Positions 1 through 11,010 of a stretch of 64,000 nucleotides of DNA are shown one piece after another. How positions within the stretch are numbered: position 1 is the stretch's first letter; the number at the start of each line of letters is the position of its first letter. The DNA comes from Rhizopus arrhizus (Eukaryota; Mucoromycota; Mucoromycetes; Mucorales; Rhizopodaceae). The stretch spans positions 1,674,001 through 1,738,000 of the forward strand of contig JAKZZE010000004.1 of assembly GCA_024220505.1 (NCBI GenBank), read 5' to 3'. The notes below the pieces were generated by a model. That model saw nothing but the letters and a program-made list of their open reading frames with translations. It was not told the origin of the DNA and ran no database searches. Both the position numbers and the translations under genes were made by a program.

Positions 1-20
1 TAGAACTCAATTATCTTCCA

Positions 21-3000
21 TCATCCTGAGAAGTTACTACCAGAAGTTTGAGACAGTGCCTTTCGTTCCTTTGTGCATATTCGATGAGTGAATCTATGCT
101 TCTGGATTTCACGATGTCGGCGCTCATTCATTCTGTTGCCGGTGCTATAGAAGTCACGCAGTTTTTTGCGATGTTCAACATGCGCGTCAAAGTTATGTTT
201 GAATTGTTCAACTGACACATTTGAAGTTGATCTCGCTTTCTGAGAAAGACTATTTTCAATCAGTTGTACCTCTTTTCCCTTTCTAGTGAGCTTCTTTCCT
301 GTTTGGCGCTTGACCCTTTCTTTGAATGCACCACAGCCAAAATCTATCTCGCTAGCTGATATGATGATTGCCTTTGGGGTCTTCAAATATTTCTGAAGTT
401 CAATGTCTTGTACCACTGGAGCTGCTTTATTGTCATCATCCAAGACAGAATAGTGATTATGTAGCTTGAGGTGAAATGAAAATCTTTTCAAAGAAAAAGG
501 GACAGCTGCTGTCATATTCACAAGTCCGTTATCTGTGCCGCAAAATGTAAAATCTTCAAAATCACGAAGCACACATGCTTCACTGTGGACTAGACTACGC
601 GAATCTTTTTTCAATTCCTTTTTCGTTGTAGGTAGTGCGCTTGCAGTGTCAACGGTATGGATTCTTGAATTATGTCTGATAGCCATTCGCTGATAGTACA
701 ACACTTGCTTCTTTTCCATCAATTGGTCTTCGATGTCGTTGATTTTAAGATAAGTTTTATCTCTCAAATGTCTCTCTTCTTTGATCCTCTGGTACAAAGT
801 TTGTTTATCTACTTTGTTGTGCCATTCTTTTCGCAATGTCTTTATTTTCTTGATGGAGTCCTGTTCTTTTTGATACTTTAATGCTTTTTCTCTTTCCTGA
901 TCAAGTGACTTGACTTCTTTTTCAAGCTTGGCTGTCTCGGCTTTCAAATCCTCCAATGGCTTTTGTCCTTCTCGAAGAATGTTGGGATCTCTCAAAATCC
1001 TTTTCAAGTAGGATATCTTCTGATGTTTAACCGGAGGCGCAGTTGTCTTCTTTACTCCAAGAATTCGTACCACTTTCAATTTGGGAAGAACTGACATTCG
1101 TTGACCAAATTTCAAACCATTGGATTCACATGTATGTCGGACCTTCTCCATATCGAACAAAGAGTTGAAGACAGCATCTTTATTCCGACGTGCAATTTCG
1201 ACTGAAGACAGAGGCTCCTCGTTGTAGCCGTAGATTGTAAGCTCCGTTGACATACCTTCAAATTGTCCTTGATTATCATCAGTTCTACTTTTCATAATTT
1301 GAAAGAGTGACGGAGCATCAATGTTCAAGGCATTTATATGAGCAGATGAAATTTCAGGACATAATTTTCGGGTGAACTTCGAGTACTCAGCATAATGAAG
1401 AACGTCATTCGCAAATATACAGAATAGCAATTGGTAAGGCAATATATGGTATTTTGATCTAACAGGTACAAATTTTTTTAGAGTGTTGATGATGAGCAGA
1501 CAGACAGAAACTTCTTTGCGCGTAGCATCAGGAAACTCATCGTTCACATCTTTTTCAGTTACAAAATCCTTTGAGAATATCAAATGCTTTGCACCGCTTT
1601 TTAATTGACTAATTCTTCCTCTTGATAAGTCATCGCAGGGTGTGGTTTCTTTCTTGGTCGTTGCAGTGCTCTCAACAGATTTTTCTCTACTTGACGAGCT
1701 GGCATCCTGTTTCTATATAAATATTTGAACAAAATCAGTAAGAATCACAGCTATTGTGTTCAAAAAAGTTTGACATACTTGAGTGAACTTTTCTTCTAAA
1801 CTTTTGATTCTAGTTTCAGACATTTTGACCGCTCTGATCCGTTTCAGAAGAAGGTCAGAATCTGCCTCAGCTTCTCTCACTTTTTCCTTATATCTTGCGA
1901 GCTTTTTCTTTTCAGCGCGAAGAATGTAACGACCATAGTTTTTTGTGGATCGCTTCTCTTCTGATTTTCGTGAGACGTGGTTCAGAATATTTTGTCTTTG
2001 TTGTAATTCCCTCTTTGGTGCCAGATGCAGACGTAGTAGAATAACCAACAACTTGTCCAATAATTTATTGATCATGGTTTTATCCGCCCACATGTTTTTG
2101 AAATTTGTCATATATATTTGCAGAGCCAAAGACATCAGACTTGGGGGCACATTTTCGACAGGGAAAGTTTCTTTCTTTATATCCTCGGCGTCCATCAATT
2201 TGAACAAGGCAGTTTGTATTGGATGCGCATTTAATGTTTGATCTTGACTTCCACGGTTACCAAAATATTTAGTACTTGTCAGAGAAAAATGCTGTTCTTG
2301 GAACAATTGGCTGAAATCAGCGCCGAAGGCAGGAGAGTCGCTGACATCCATTGCAAGTGGTGTGATTGTATATTTCGGTGAATCTGTATGAAATTCGCTT
2401 GGTACTATCGTAGTTATATCAAATCCATTAACCTTTCGTGTGTTTATGACGTCTCCATCCAGAAAGAATTGATTGGTTTTTAAACAGATCATCATCATTT
2501 GAATTAAGGAAGAAAAGTACAATATGTAGTCTGTTGAACCAATCATAGCATACTGTAATTTCTTCATGATCAAATCTTTTATAGATGGATCCAGGTCTTC
2601 TCTGATCAATTTGTTAATTGACGCTGTGCAATTACGATATGAATTTTCATCTACAGCAGGACAGTCTGCGTCAGATACTGAACCACGATCAGTATCATTG
2701 GATTCGGGTTGTGCTGATTTAGCGAGATTTGTTTCATTTTTGAAAGTATCAAAATTTTTGACAACAAATTCTTGCCACTCTATTTCATTCTTTTTACCAA
2801 CCCGATTATCCATGAATGATCGCATTTGTCGCAATATAAGGTCTGCTTGGCTAGTCCCATTGTAAGTAGATTCAGCTATTTTGGCAGCTCCAGTAATGAT
2901 ACCCCTGGGAAGTTTTTTAGCCGTTGATAATTTTTGCTTCAAGGCTGCAAGTTGTTCGTTCATCTTTTTGTTATTTTTGCGCACGACAGTACGAGTACTC

Positions 3001-3206
3001 TCCTTTAATTTGTTTTCCATCGACAAAAAGAAGAAAGTGTCTAGCTCTGTATTAGAAAATTGAATGCGTTTGCGCTTGTTATCACTGGTCCCTTCTCCAG
3101 GACTCGACGACCGAGGGCGTTTTGAGTTTGAGTGATGCTTTCTTCTTGGGGGTAGAGTGGAAGTTCCCACAAAATGAGAGGATTGTTTAGCCTTCGTTCT
3201 GTTCAT
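21..3206 (-). CDS. Fanzor/TnpB-like protein, probably truncated by the window edge
   Basis: Two long reading frames join through a 66-nt intron (1713-1778, GTATGT...TATAG, phase 0) into about 1,039 residues; exons are 1779-3206 and 21-1712. No ATG opens the second frame, which supports the splice. The N-terminus is basic with NLS-like patches (KRPRSSSP, NKRKR). A charged helical stretch rich in Lys and Glu lies around residues 690-760. Near residue 866 is FCGTDNGLVNMTAAV, which resembles the RuvC-I strand (G-x-D-x-G) of TnpB and Fanzor nucleases. The expected RuvC-II, zinc finger and RuvC-III are not seen: the frame stops 21 bases from the edge, and they may lie to the left after another intron. 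The family call rests on one motif, the overall organisation and remembered resemblance to Mucorales hypothetical proteins. If correct, this is an RNA-guided nuclease of transposon origin. Whether the copy is active cannot be judged. Confidence 0.5.
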
Positions 3207-3660
3207 TTTATAACCTGTAAGTACTAAATTAAACCCAGAGACATAGATTACTTGGAATGATCTGTTTTACCTTGACTGCAATGGATATCTTCAGAATTGA
3301 TGAATGTGTGATATCAACTACAAGGTTAATCAATATATAAAATAAAAAAAAAGAGAGAAAGAAAAATGATCAAGTATTCAGACGAACGTTGATAAATAAA
3401 TTCGAAAGACTTGGAAAAAAAATTGATCTTTATCAAAAATGAACAACAAAATTTAGTCTTTATAAAATATGAATAAAAATAATAAAAAAAAGCAGAGAAA
3501 GACAATATATTTTGAGATTGTTTAGATGGAAGGGCTTGGAAGGATACACCAATACCACTTAAAGATGAAAAGCAATCATGTTTGACTTTACTTAGAAGTT
3601 GGTCTAAATTTTCGACATCTCCTTTAACTTCATTAGTTTTCTTTTTACGACTGAATTATA
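3207..3660. other. AT-rich gene-free stretch upstream of the Fanzor-like gene
   Basis: This holds the 5' flank of the Fanzor-like gene and ends where a truncated LINE begins. It is A-rich with short poly-A runs near 3340-3490. I saw no reading frame, RNA gene or terminal repeat of the Fanzor element here. Confidence 0.5.
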
Positions 3661-4249
3661 CATTGACCATTGTCTCATCATGGCCGTAACGTTTGGTATC
3701 GTCTGCTTCACTGTAAAATTCCTTGTCGTGAATTGATGCACAAGATAGTTCCTTTACCTGTCCCTGATGGAGCTTGTATCCTATGTGGTCAATCGGATTC
3801 AATTGATCATTTTCTCTTCCGTTGTCCCCACAAGTTACCATTCTGGTCTTCAATTTGGAACCGATACTTCCATCGCTCTTTTGACACATATAGACTCACC
3901 CAGGCATTGTTTTATTTGAATCTGCCTGCTCGCAAACTCCTTTGGATGCCTGCCCCCTCCGTCATCCTCGACGCTGCACTGGTCACCCTCTGGAAAGCAC
4001 ATTGGCGCCTTGTTTTTGACAACGTCCCTTTCTGCCTTACTCCCACTTTGATTACTGCCAAGAAGCTTATAGCCCACCTTGCGAACGAACAATTCTTTGG
4101 TCAAGGCAATTCTGCTTTCGCCATTCCGCATGTCACTTTTGACATGTAATATTTATACTTCATTCCAATCCAAAAACATTTTAGTGTGACTTTTATGCAC
4201 ATTTAATAAAATTCGGGCTCATCACCCCTTACAAACCAAAAAAAAAATA
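3661..4249 (+). mobile_element. 5'-truncated LINE, C-terminal zf-RVT region and 3' tail
   Basis: The frame 3670-4149 reads HGRNVWYRLLHCKIP, then a zinc-binding signature CILCGQSDSIDHFLFRC (C-x2-C-x7-H-x4-C), then WKAHWRL. This order is typical of the reverse-transcriptase zinc-binding domain at the C-terminus of LINE ORF2. Reverse transcriptase and endonuclease are missing. After the stop come about 90 bases of 3' sequence with AATAAA near 4206 and a short A-run at 4239-4248. Loss of the 5' end with a retained tail is the usual product of aborted target-primed reverse transcription. The C-terminal frame is still open, so the insertion may be fairly young. It is not autonomous. Confidence 0.7.
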
Positions 4250-4633
4250 AGCCTTGAAGTCGGAGTTTATTAAGTAGCTTAAATGGACAGGAGGCATCAA
4301 GTACAAAGAAAGAATAAAGTAGATAGTTATTCTAGATAAAAAAGATGATATTTATTCATATAAAAAATGTTGAGATACTTATAGATTTTCTGTATAGTAG
4401 CCGCAGTAGTTTCGTAGTGGTCAAGCAGTACTTATTCCATTTAATATGAAGTGGTTGCCGTAGCAACGACTCGACCTGGAGAATGAATTGAGGTTCACAA
4501 CACTTTGTAGCAACTAAACACGAAGCCGTGCTTATTATAAGCGAATCCCAAAACTTCAATTAACGACTTTTCGATTACTGCGAATGATACCAATTAAAAT
4601 AACCAAATGTTTGTTTCTATGGTTGTATAATGT
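4250..4633. other. Intergenic, nothing recognised
   Basis: AT-rich sequence between the LINE tail and the 3' end of the AFG2B-like gene. A 67-codon minus-strand frame at 4356-4559 has no recognisable content. Confidence 0.5.
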
Positions 4634-6885
4634 TTATTTCAAATTATGTTCATGTAAAAACCTTTCATAAATGTCTAATTTGCCTTGCAATATCTGGTTT
4701 TCAGCTCTTTCACAAATATTTACAATAACATCTTCAATATCCTCTTTACATATATACTGTGCATTCATGTCTTTACGTAAAGCTAAAGTGCCTGCTTCCC
4801 TATCATAAGACAAAGTGTTGGTAATCTCTCTTTTTCTTTTTTTTTTTCTTTTGTACCTAAACAGATTCTCAATATCCGCTCCTGTACAAAATTCGGTTTT
4901 TTTTGCTATCGTCCCAGGGTCAACGTCTTCAGAAACAGACATTCTTCTCATATAAGCCATGATAATATCCACACGATCTTCCAATGTAGGTAATCCAACA
5001 AAGATCAATTGATCTAAACGTCCCGGTCTCAAGATAGCATCATCAATTTGATCTGGTCTATTTGTACAACCGATGACAATCACACCTTGTCTACCCTCCA
5101 CACCATCCATCTCATTCAACAGTGTACTCAGCACACGTTCATTCACTCCTCCAGAAACATCATCTAATCCTCTTTTAGAACCTATAGCATCCATTTCATC
5201 AATAAATACAATACAAGGTGCCATTCTTTTAGCTGTGTTGAATATTTTTCGAATTTTTTCTTCTGTTTCTCCCAAGTATTTTGAAAATATCTCAGGTCTA
5301 CTTCATTTGTAAGATAAACGAAAGCCAGAGTTTTTTGTTTTGTTTTATTACCCTTTGATAGATAGCACATTCATCTTGGATTCAGTGATTAATGCTTGCA
5401 CAATAGCCGTTTTACCTGAACCCGAGGGACCATACAACAGTAAACCAGAGGGAGGCTTAACACCTAGCTTTGTAAATAGGTGAGGTTCCTGCAAAGGTAG
5501 CAACACTGCTTGTCTGATTCGATCTTTAATTGCCTGATATCCGCCCAGCTCCTTCCAGCTCCTTTTGGGAACAGTCGATCCTTGCTCTATTTGTTGAGGT
5601 GCTCGATAAGTTTCAAGAGCATACTCAAAATCTCCTTCGTCAATTACAGATAATGATAACTTGGCGAGTTTGTCTGCTAAATCAATTTCCTCCTGATCCT
5701 CATGTCGTCGTCTTAATGATTTTAGTTTGGCTTGCCTGACCAATCGTTTCAAGTCTCTAGCTACATAACCTGATGTACGTAAACTGATTTGTGTTGCGTA
5801 TTTTTCGAGACTTTCGTCTTCTAAATCCAATTCTTCTCGAAGTATTTCCTTTACAAGTTGTGTTTTCTCCAGCCTAATGAAAAGAGTTAGATGTCTACTT
5901 CCCCTTTCAGTATCAGAGCATATTTACATAGTAGGTATAGGTATAGCCATATGTTGTCTAAATATATCTGTCCGTTTAAATGCCTCAGGTAAGGAAGAGA
6001 GTTGATGAGCTAGTCCAATCACACACACTGAGTTATCTATCTTGTCAATTTTTTTCTGTAAAATGTCTACTAGTTTTCTTGATTTTTCTCCGCCCACAAG
6101 CGCGTTTAGATCACGAAGTATGACAATAGAAGGTGTGGTATGCTTGGCCTTGTTGATTATCAAAGAAAGTGGATTGTAGTTCAAAAATTCAGCGAGCGTA
6201 TATTCCTCCTCTTTATAAAGTAATAAATCATAAATAGATATTTCGTATAAATGACATGAAAGTGATTCAGCAACGCGTCTACATCAAGGCGTGTTAGTAT
6301 ATTTCGAGTATCAGCCATTCTCCTTGCTTACTTTATAATCGTCGTTTTTCCTACACCAGACACACCATGAAGCAATATTGACTTTACTGTGGGTATGCCT
6401 AATATATGATATGCATTTGAATTTGTAAATGAATGGCCTGCATGTATAATATATGAGTATATGAGCTGACTAAGGTTTTATTTGCAATGTCTTTACTAAT
6501 AATATCTACGAGACTTTTAACATAACCATTTTCTGTATGTTTTTTCTTTATGGGCCTTTCTGTGCATATTTCAATCTCGGTTATATGTTGATCTATTTTA
6601 TAGTGAATCTGATCTCCTGGAATTGATTTGATATTGCATTGAATCTCTCTTCCACCCACATTCCAATGAGCTACATCGCCTACAGATACCTATAGAACGA
6701 ATTTAAGACTTTTTTTTCGTGTAATATATAGTTATCTTCCATACAATTAAACCGTGAAGACGTCGTTGGACCATGTTACGATAATCTGGCAACGCTTTTC
6801 CATCAATATAATAAGGGCGGCAATGGCTTAGTTCAACTGTGACATGTGTTGCAGTACAATAGTTTTGCTTCTTTTGGAACCCCAT
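4634..6885 (-). CDS. AFG2B: AFG2B/SPATA5L1-like double AAA+ ATPase
   Basis: Seven exons (6745-6885, 6497-6689, 6332-6437, 5928-6278, 5352-5873, 4857-5297, 4634-4799) give 639 residues. An N-domain precedes D1 with Walker A GVSGVGKTT. The D1 Walker B reads SIVILRDLNAL, so the usual Asp-Glu is replaced and D1 hydrolysis is doubtful. D2 has Walker A GPSGSGKTA, Walker B CIVFIDEMDAI and the Arg-finger region RPGRLDQ. The C-terminus LDIYERFLHEHN resembles human SPATA5L1 rather than Afg2/Drg1. In animals AFG2B belongs to the 55LCC complex, which acts in 60S ribosome maturation and protein unfolding at replication sites. The protein is shorter than the human one (753 aa). The last intron (57 nt, 4800-4856) is in frame and free of stops; see findings. 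The gene starts 53 bp after the METTL23-like gene on the same strand. Confidence 0.8.
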
Positions 6886-6938
6886 TTCAAAAAAAAAGTA
6901 AAAAAAAAAAAAAAAAGAAACGTGTGTGACAGTTTAAT

Positions 6939-7781
6939 TCACCTTTTTTTGGTAATTTCAAGCATAAATACACTTGAAAGTGTACCTGAATTGACTTTTA
7001 TTTCAGATTCATCATCTTCATCGTCAATATATTTTAATTCATCAAACTCAAATAGGTCTTTCGGGATCAATCGGCATTGGAGGTCCCATTTATCTAGTAA
7101 ATGTTGGATGCTTCTTTTAGGACTTCTTTCTTGATAAGCAGTAAAGAATACACAATTCTGGTTATGTTGATGTATAACATAAGAAACAAGCACAAGTAGA
7201 TTTTCAAATTCTGCATAGGAAATTTAACTATTCTTGTCGTTTTTATTGAGCCTTTTCTTACCTGAAGGATCATAAAATGTATCACTGCCAATAATGTAGT
7301 CTATCTTTGTATCCCACTCTGCCTGCATTGTATGTCTAATCAAATAATCTATACTCTTGGGTGAACCAAATTGACCCCACTCTAATGCCTCTATCCGTAC
7401 TGTTTCTTGAATGTCATTGAGCTTAAGACAGTCATGTATGACAGGTAAAATGCTTTCGATATCTGTCACGATCATATGAGCTGGCTGTGTTGATTTTAAA
7501 ATGGTCAAAGAAGGTAAACAGGTTCCTGCACCCACTTCTAATATAGTCTTGTTTAAGAACCGCGTACGATTATAAAATAAAAACTCGCTTAAGACTAAAG
7601 CAGATGGCCAAACATAACAACCATAAGCTGCATCAAGTACCTACTTGCATTTTTAGAGAGAGTCAATATAAGAATGAAATTGCAAACTTACTTGTTCAAC
7701 ATATATTTTAATTTCTTTTATTTGGGAATTATCTTGTTCAAAATGTGAAATTCTTTTTCTACTTTTTAAAACATCATTCAT
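6939..7781 (-). CDS. METTL23: METTL23-like methyltransferase
   Basis: Three exons (7692-7781, 7262-7640, 6939-7210), 246 residues. YGCYVWPSALVLSEF leads into motif I ILEVGAGTCLPSL, then the acidic strand VTDIES, the post-motif IIGSDTFYDPS, and a C-terminal TAYQERSPKRS...LLDKWDL. This order matches METTL23 of the seven-beta-strand protein methyltransferase family. Mammalian METTL23 is reported to methylate histone H3 arginine 17. The fungal substrate is unknown, and related METTL21-type lysine methyltransferases remain an alternative. The start ATG at 7781 lies only 58 bp from the RUD3 start on the other strand, so both probably share one core promoter. Confidence 0.8.
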
Positions 7782-7839
7782 TTAAAAGAAAGCGGTAAAA
7801 TCCTTAAAGTCACACTTCTTTCTCCTTTTTTTTTTAGTG
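7782..7839. promoter_or_regulatory. 58-bp divergent promoter METTL23/RUD3
   Basis: The whole space between two divergently transcribed start codons is 58 bp. It holds a run of ten T at about 7826-7835 on the + strand and no obvious TATA box. A nucleosome-excluding poly(dA:dT) core shared by both genes is the simplest reading. Confidence 0.5.
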
Positions 7840-9985
7840 ATGTCAACTGTAAATCAAGAAGGTAAAGTACCAACCCCCTTTCTTTCTTTTTTTCTTTCTT
7901 TTTATTTAACAGTTTGTCTTGCCCTTTTGTGATATAGTGGAAAACTTGAAAAAAAGACTTGAAAAATACGAAAAAGATGAAAGAAAATGGAAAGAAGAAC
8001 ATACACAGTTACTCGACCTTCAAAAAAAAATAACGCAAGCAGGAAGTCACATGAGAACGCTTGCTAATGAGATCAGCACGCTTTCCAAAGCTGTAGCAGA
8101 TGAAAAACAACAAAAAGAGCAATTGAATAACGAATGGCAAAAGAAACAGAGCGACACCGAAAAAGACCATCAAGAAAAATTAAAGCAGTTGATAGATATA
8201 GTCGAGTCTGGTTTGGATGAGAAGCAACAGCCAGATACGTCTGGTTCCTTGGAGACATACTTGCAATCCCTTCAAGAAAGACTATCTAAAAAGGCAGCCA
8301 ACAACAATACATCTCCGCAGAAGCTCCAAGGTTTGTATGGAAATAAATGAAATATTTGTGAAACATGTATATTGACATACACATACAAGTTGCGATTGAA
8401 AGTAGCTTAAAGAATATAATACAAGATCCGGAGAATGGTGTGATTGAAGAGAGCGCCTCAATACCCTCCTCATTATTACTTGTTTTAGAGCAATTAAGAG
8501 GTAATTTGAATGAACTCCAGGGCACTGTCAATAAAAACCAATCAAACACAGACGATATACGAAAAGGTAAGAAAAGGAAACGTTACGAGTATTTTGTTTA
8601 TTGATAAGCACAAAAGATTTAAATCGTCAAATCACACAACTCAAGATGAGCAATAATGAGTTATCAGAAGAGAAGGAAAAGTTGACATTAGAAAAGGAGG
8701 AATTAGAAGGACAAGTGGAGTCACTTGAAAAAGACATACTAGAGACAAAGAGCAAACTTGAAGAGTCCGAGGAAAAGAGAAACTTATTAAACAAGGAACA
8801 TCAGTCGCTGCTAGGAAAGCTCTCACACATCAAAGAGACACTGATCCCCCGGTTAGAGCAAGATAAACAGTTGAGAGAAAATATTAATGAATTGACGCAC
8901 GAGCTGGAAACAACCTCTGAAATGCTCGAGGAACGTGAAACTCAGCTGGGTCTTCTTGAACAAGAATATGCGGATGAGAAAGAAAGAGCAGAGAGAGAGA
9001 TCGAAAGTATCACCAAGCAACTGGAAGAAACTCAAAGAAAGTGTGAGGAGTATGAAGCAGTAGCAATGGATTTGGATGTGCAATGTAGTGAAGTTCAGGA
9101 ACAGTTGCAAAAAACTCAAACAGAATTAGAGGCATTGAAAATGAAAACTGCAGCGGAGCAAGTAGAAAGAGAGTCTGAAAGAACAAGTCTTGCTAATCTG
9201 CAGACAGTCTTGGAAGAATTTCAAGCAAGTAAGTAAGAATAGGGACAAGGTGATGGGGTATAGTGTAGGTGTTTACATTTTGCTTCTTATAGCCAAGGAT
9301 GCTGAGATGCAAGCTGCTATTGATCATGTACAACGTCAATTGGATGTAGCCAAGAAGGCATGGAAGGAGTATGAGGAAAGAGCACATACAGCTGAGGGTG
9401 CATTAGAGAAATACAAAAATGGGGTAGAAAAAGCAGAAAGATATGAAAAAGAAGTGAAAGAGAAAAACTTGCTTATTGGAAAATTACGACATGAAGCCAT
9501 CATATTGAACGAACACCTTGTAGAAGCCATGAGAAAGCTAAAAGAAGAAACTAGTGAAGATAATGTGGATCGGTAAATGAAAGCCTCACACTCTCCCATA
9601 CATTTTGATTACTAACAACTTTTAAAGTCAACTTATAACAAACCTATTAATAGGGTTCTTGAATACTCCTCGTGGAGATAGAAAGAAGTATGATATTTTA
9701 ACAATCATTTCAAATGTGTTACACTTGAGTGAAGAAGAAAAGGAACAAATTGGTCTATCGAGACCAAAGCAATCATTAGGCTCACCCCCTATTAGTATAG
9801 AACAAACAGCAGCAGAAGTAAGACAAATAAAATGACATTCGTTTAAATCACTCATTCAAATTTTTCTTTGTTTATAGTCATTTACTGATGCATGGATATC
9901 GTTTTTGTTAAAGGAATCGAATCCTTTACGTAGAAATAGATCGGCGGTTACTTTGTCCAACACAGAGAATCAAATTGATTTATAA
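7840..9985 (+). CDS. RUD3: Golgi coiled-coil protein Rud3/GMAP-210 (GRAB domain)
   Basis: Seven exons (7840-7861, 7938-8330, 8390-8566, 8617-9228, 9293-9572, 9628-9817, 9878-9985) give 593 residues. The first exon is only 22 nt (MSTVNQE). Residues about 8-430 are almost continuous Glu/Lys/Gln-rich coiled coil. Near the C-terminus LRHEAIILNEHLVEAMRKL is followed by LLIGFLNTPRGDRKKYD and ILTIISNVLHLSEEEKEQ, the signature of the GRIP-related Arf-binding (GRAB) domain. Rud3 and GMAP-210 are cis-Golgi tethers recruited by Arf1 through this domain. The intron at 9573-9627 ends at AAAG; that acceptor is required to keep the domain in frame. The intron at 8331-8389 has an unusual GTTTGT donor. Confidence 0.88.
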
Positions 9986-10124
9986 TAAAAAATGCCATTG
10001 ATTCTCTACTTTTTTCTGTAGATGCAAATTTTAATGTTTATTAAAGCTCATCAGAAAGCATTAAATTGATACAAGTGTATTAAACAGTAATGCAAATAAT
10101 GATTGATTCACAAGTTACTTCTTA

Positions 10125-10262
10125 TCCCCCTCTGTCCTTTTCTTTTTTGCCTTTGCTCCCTTAAGGTATTTTTTAGCTTCTTTTTCGTCTCATTTGATCT
10201 AGCTTGGGTAATTATGGTGTCTTAAAATACCGCATGCTCATTTAAGTCTTTAAATAAAATAT
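10125..10262 (+). repeat. Dispersed repeat, copy A (retroelement 3' end)
   Basis: This stretch closely matches 56603-56740 in the same orientation; the shared core includes CTCATTTGATCT, GCTTGGG and ATTATGGTGTCTT, and both end near AATAAA. In the other copy the matching frame ends HLIWLGQLWCLETP; here the same frame is broken by stops. It is probably a 5'-truncated retroelement end ending at its polyadenylation signal. Confidence 0.6.
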
Positions 10263-10339
10263 CTAGTTTAAACGTTTTAAAATGTTAAATCTTTTTAAAA
10301 AACCATACATTATAGCAGTCATAATCTTTTTATAACTTA

Positions 10340-10840
10340 AAAAAGACTTACTGGAAGGCTTCTTTATTACTCTTGTACTTCTGTCTTGTGCTCATGTCGG
10401 ATAAATCTTTCGTCTTTTCTTTTAACAGTTGCTTCATTTGCTTCAGATGCTTTACCAGAAAGTAAGCCTCCTGATACTGACACATTGGTTGCTTCTTTAC
10501 CGTTTTTGTTTTACCGTGCTCAGATATGAAGAATCGCGTCTTCTTCGGCAACAAACAAGCTTTCAATGTCTCTTTGAGCATATGGAAAACAGCAGTAGCA
10601 TATCTCTTATTAACATGAGCTCTGGTGTTTGATCCAACTGACATGATGAATAGCAAACTTGGAATATTGAGCGTCAAATTCCATTTCGTCTGCCATAAGG
10701 ATACCGACCAAATGTTCATTAACATATTCAAGAGCGCTTCTTCGAACAAAAAGGTATTGAAAAATGTTGATAGATGAAGAGGACAGCATTCTATATATTG
10801 TTGTCAGTAAGGTAATTGCTGAATCAAAAACATGCATCGA
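10340..10840 (-). pseudogene. Unidentified broken ORF
   Basis: Two overlapping minus-strand frames read as one protein with a frameshift near 10640: LEYVNEHLVGILMADEMEFD in one frame, then RAHVNKRYATAVFHMLKETL and a Lys-rich tail in the next. Composition is protein-like, but I do not recognise the family. It sits among transposon debris, so it may be a relic of a mobile or expanded gene family. Confidence 0.3.
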
Positions 10841-11010
10841 GGTGTGACTGGTGCGATAGATGGTTGTTTAAAGAATTTGTTCTTATATGAAGGCGTATTT
10901 TGATTAAATGGGTCATTTCTCTCTTCTTGAAATCTAATAAAGAGATTACATAGAGACTCATTCACTAGTTTTCAAGTACTATCTCTTTTTTATTTCTCAC
11001 TTTATTATCT

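Noticed and set aside
8282..9119. Minus-strand ORFs opposite RUD3
   Set aside because: They are antisense shadows of the coiled-coil coding sequence, which is supported by its splice pattern and GRAB domain.
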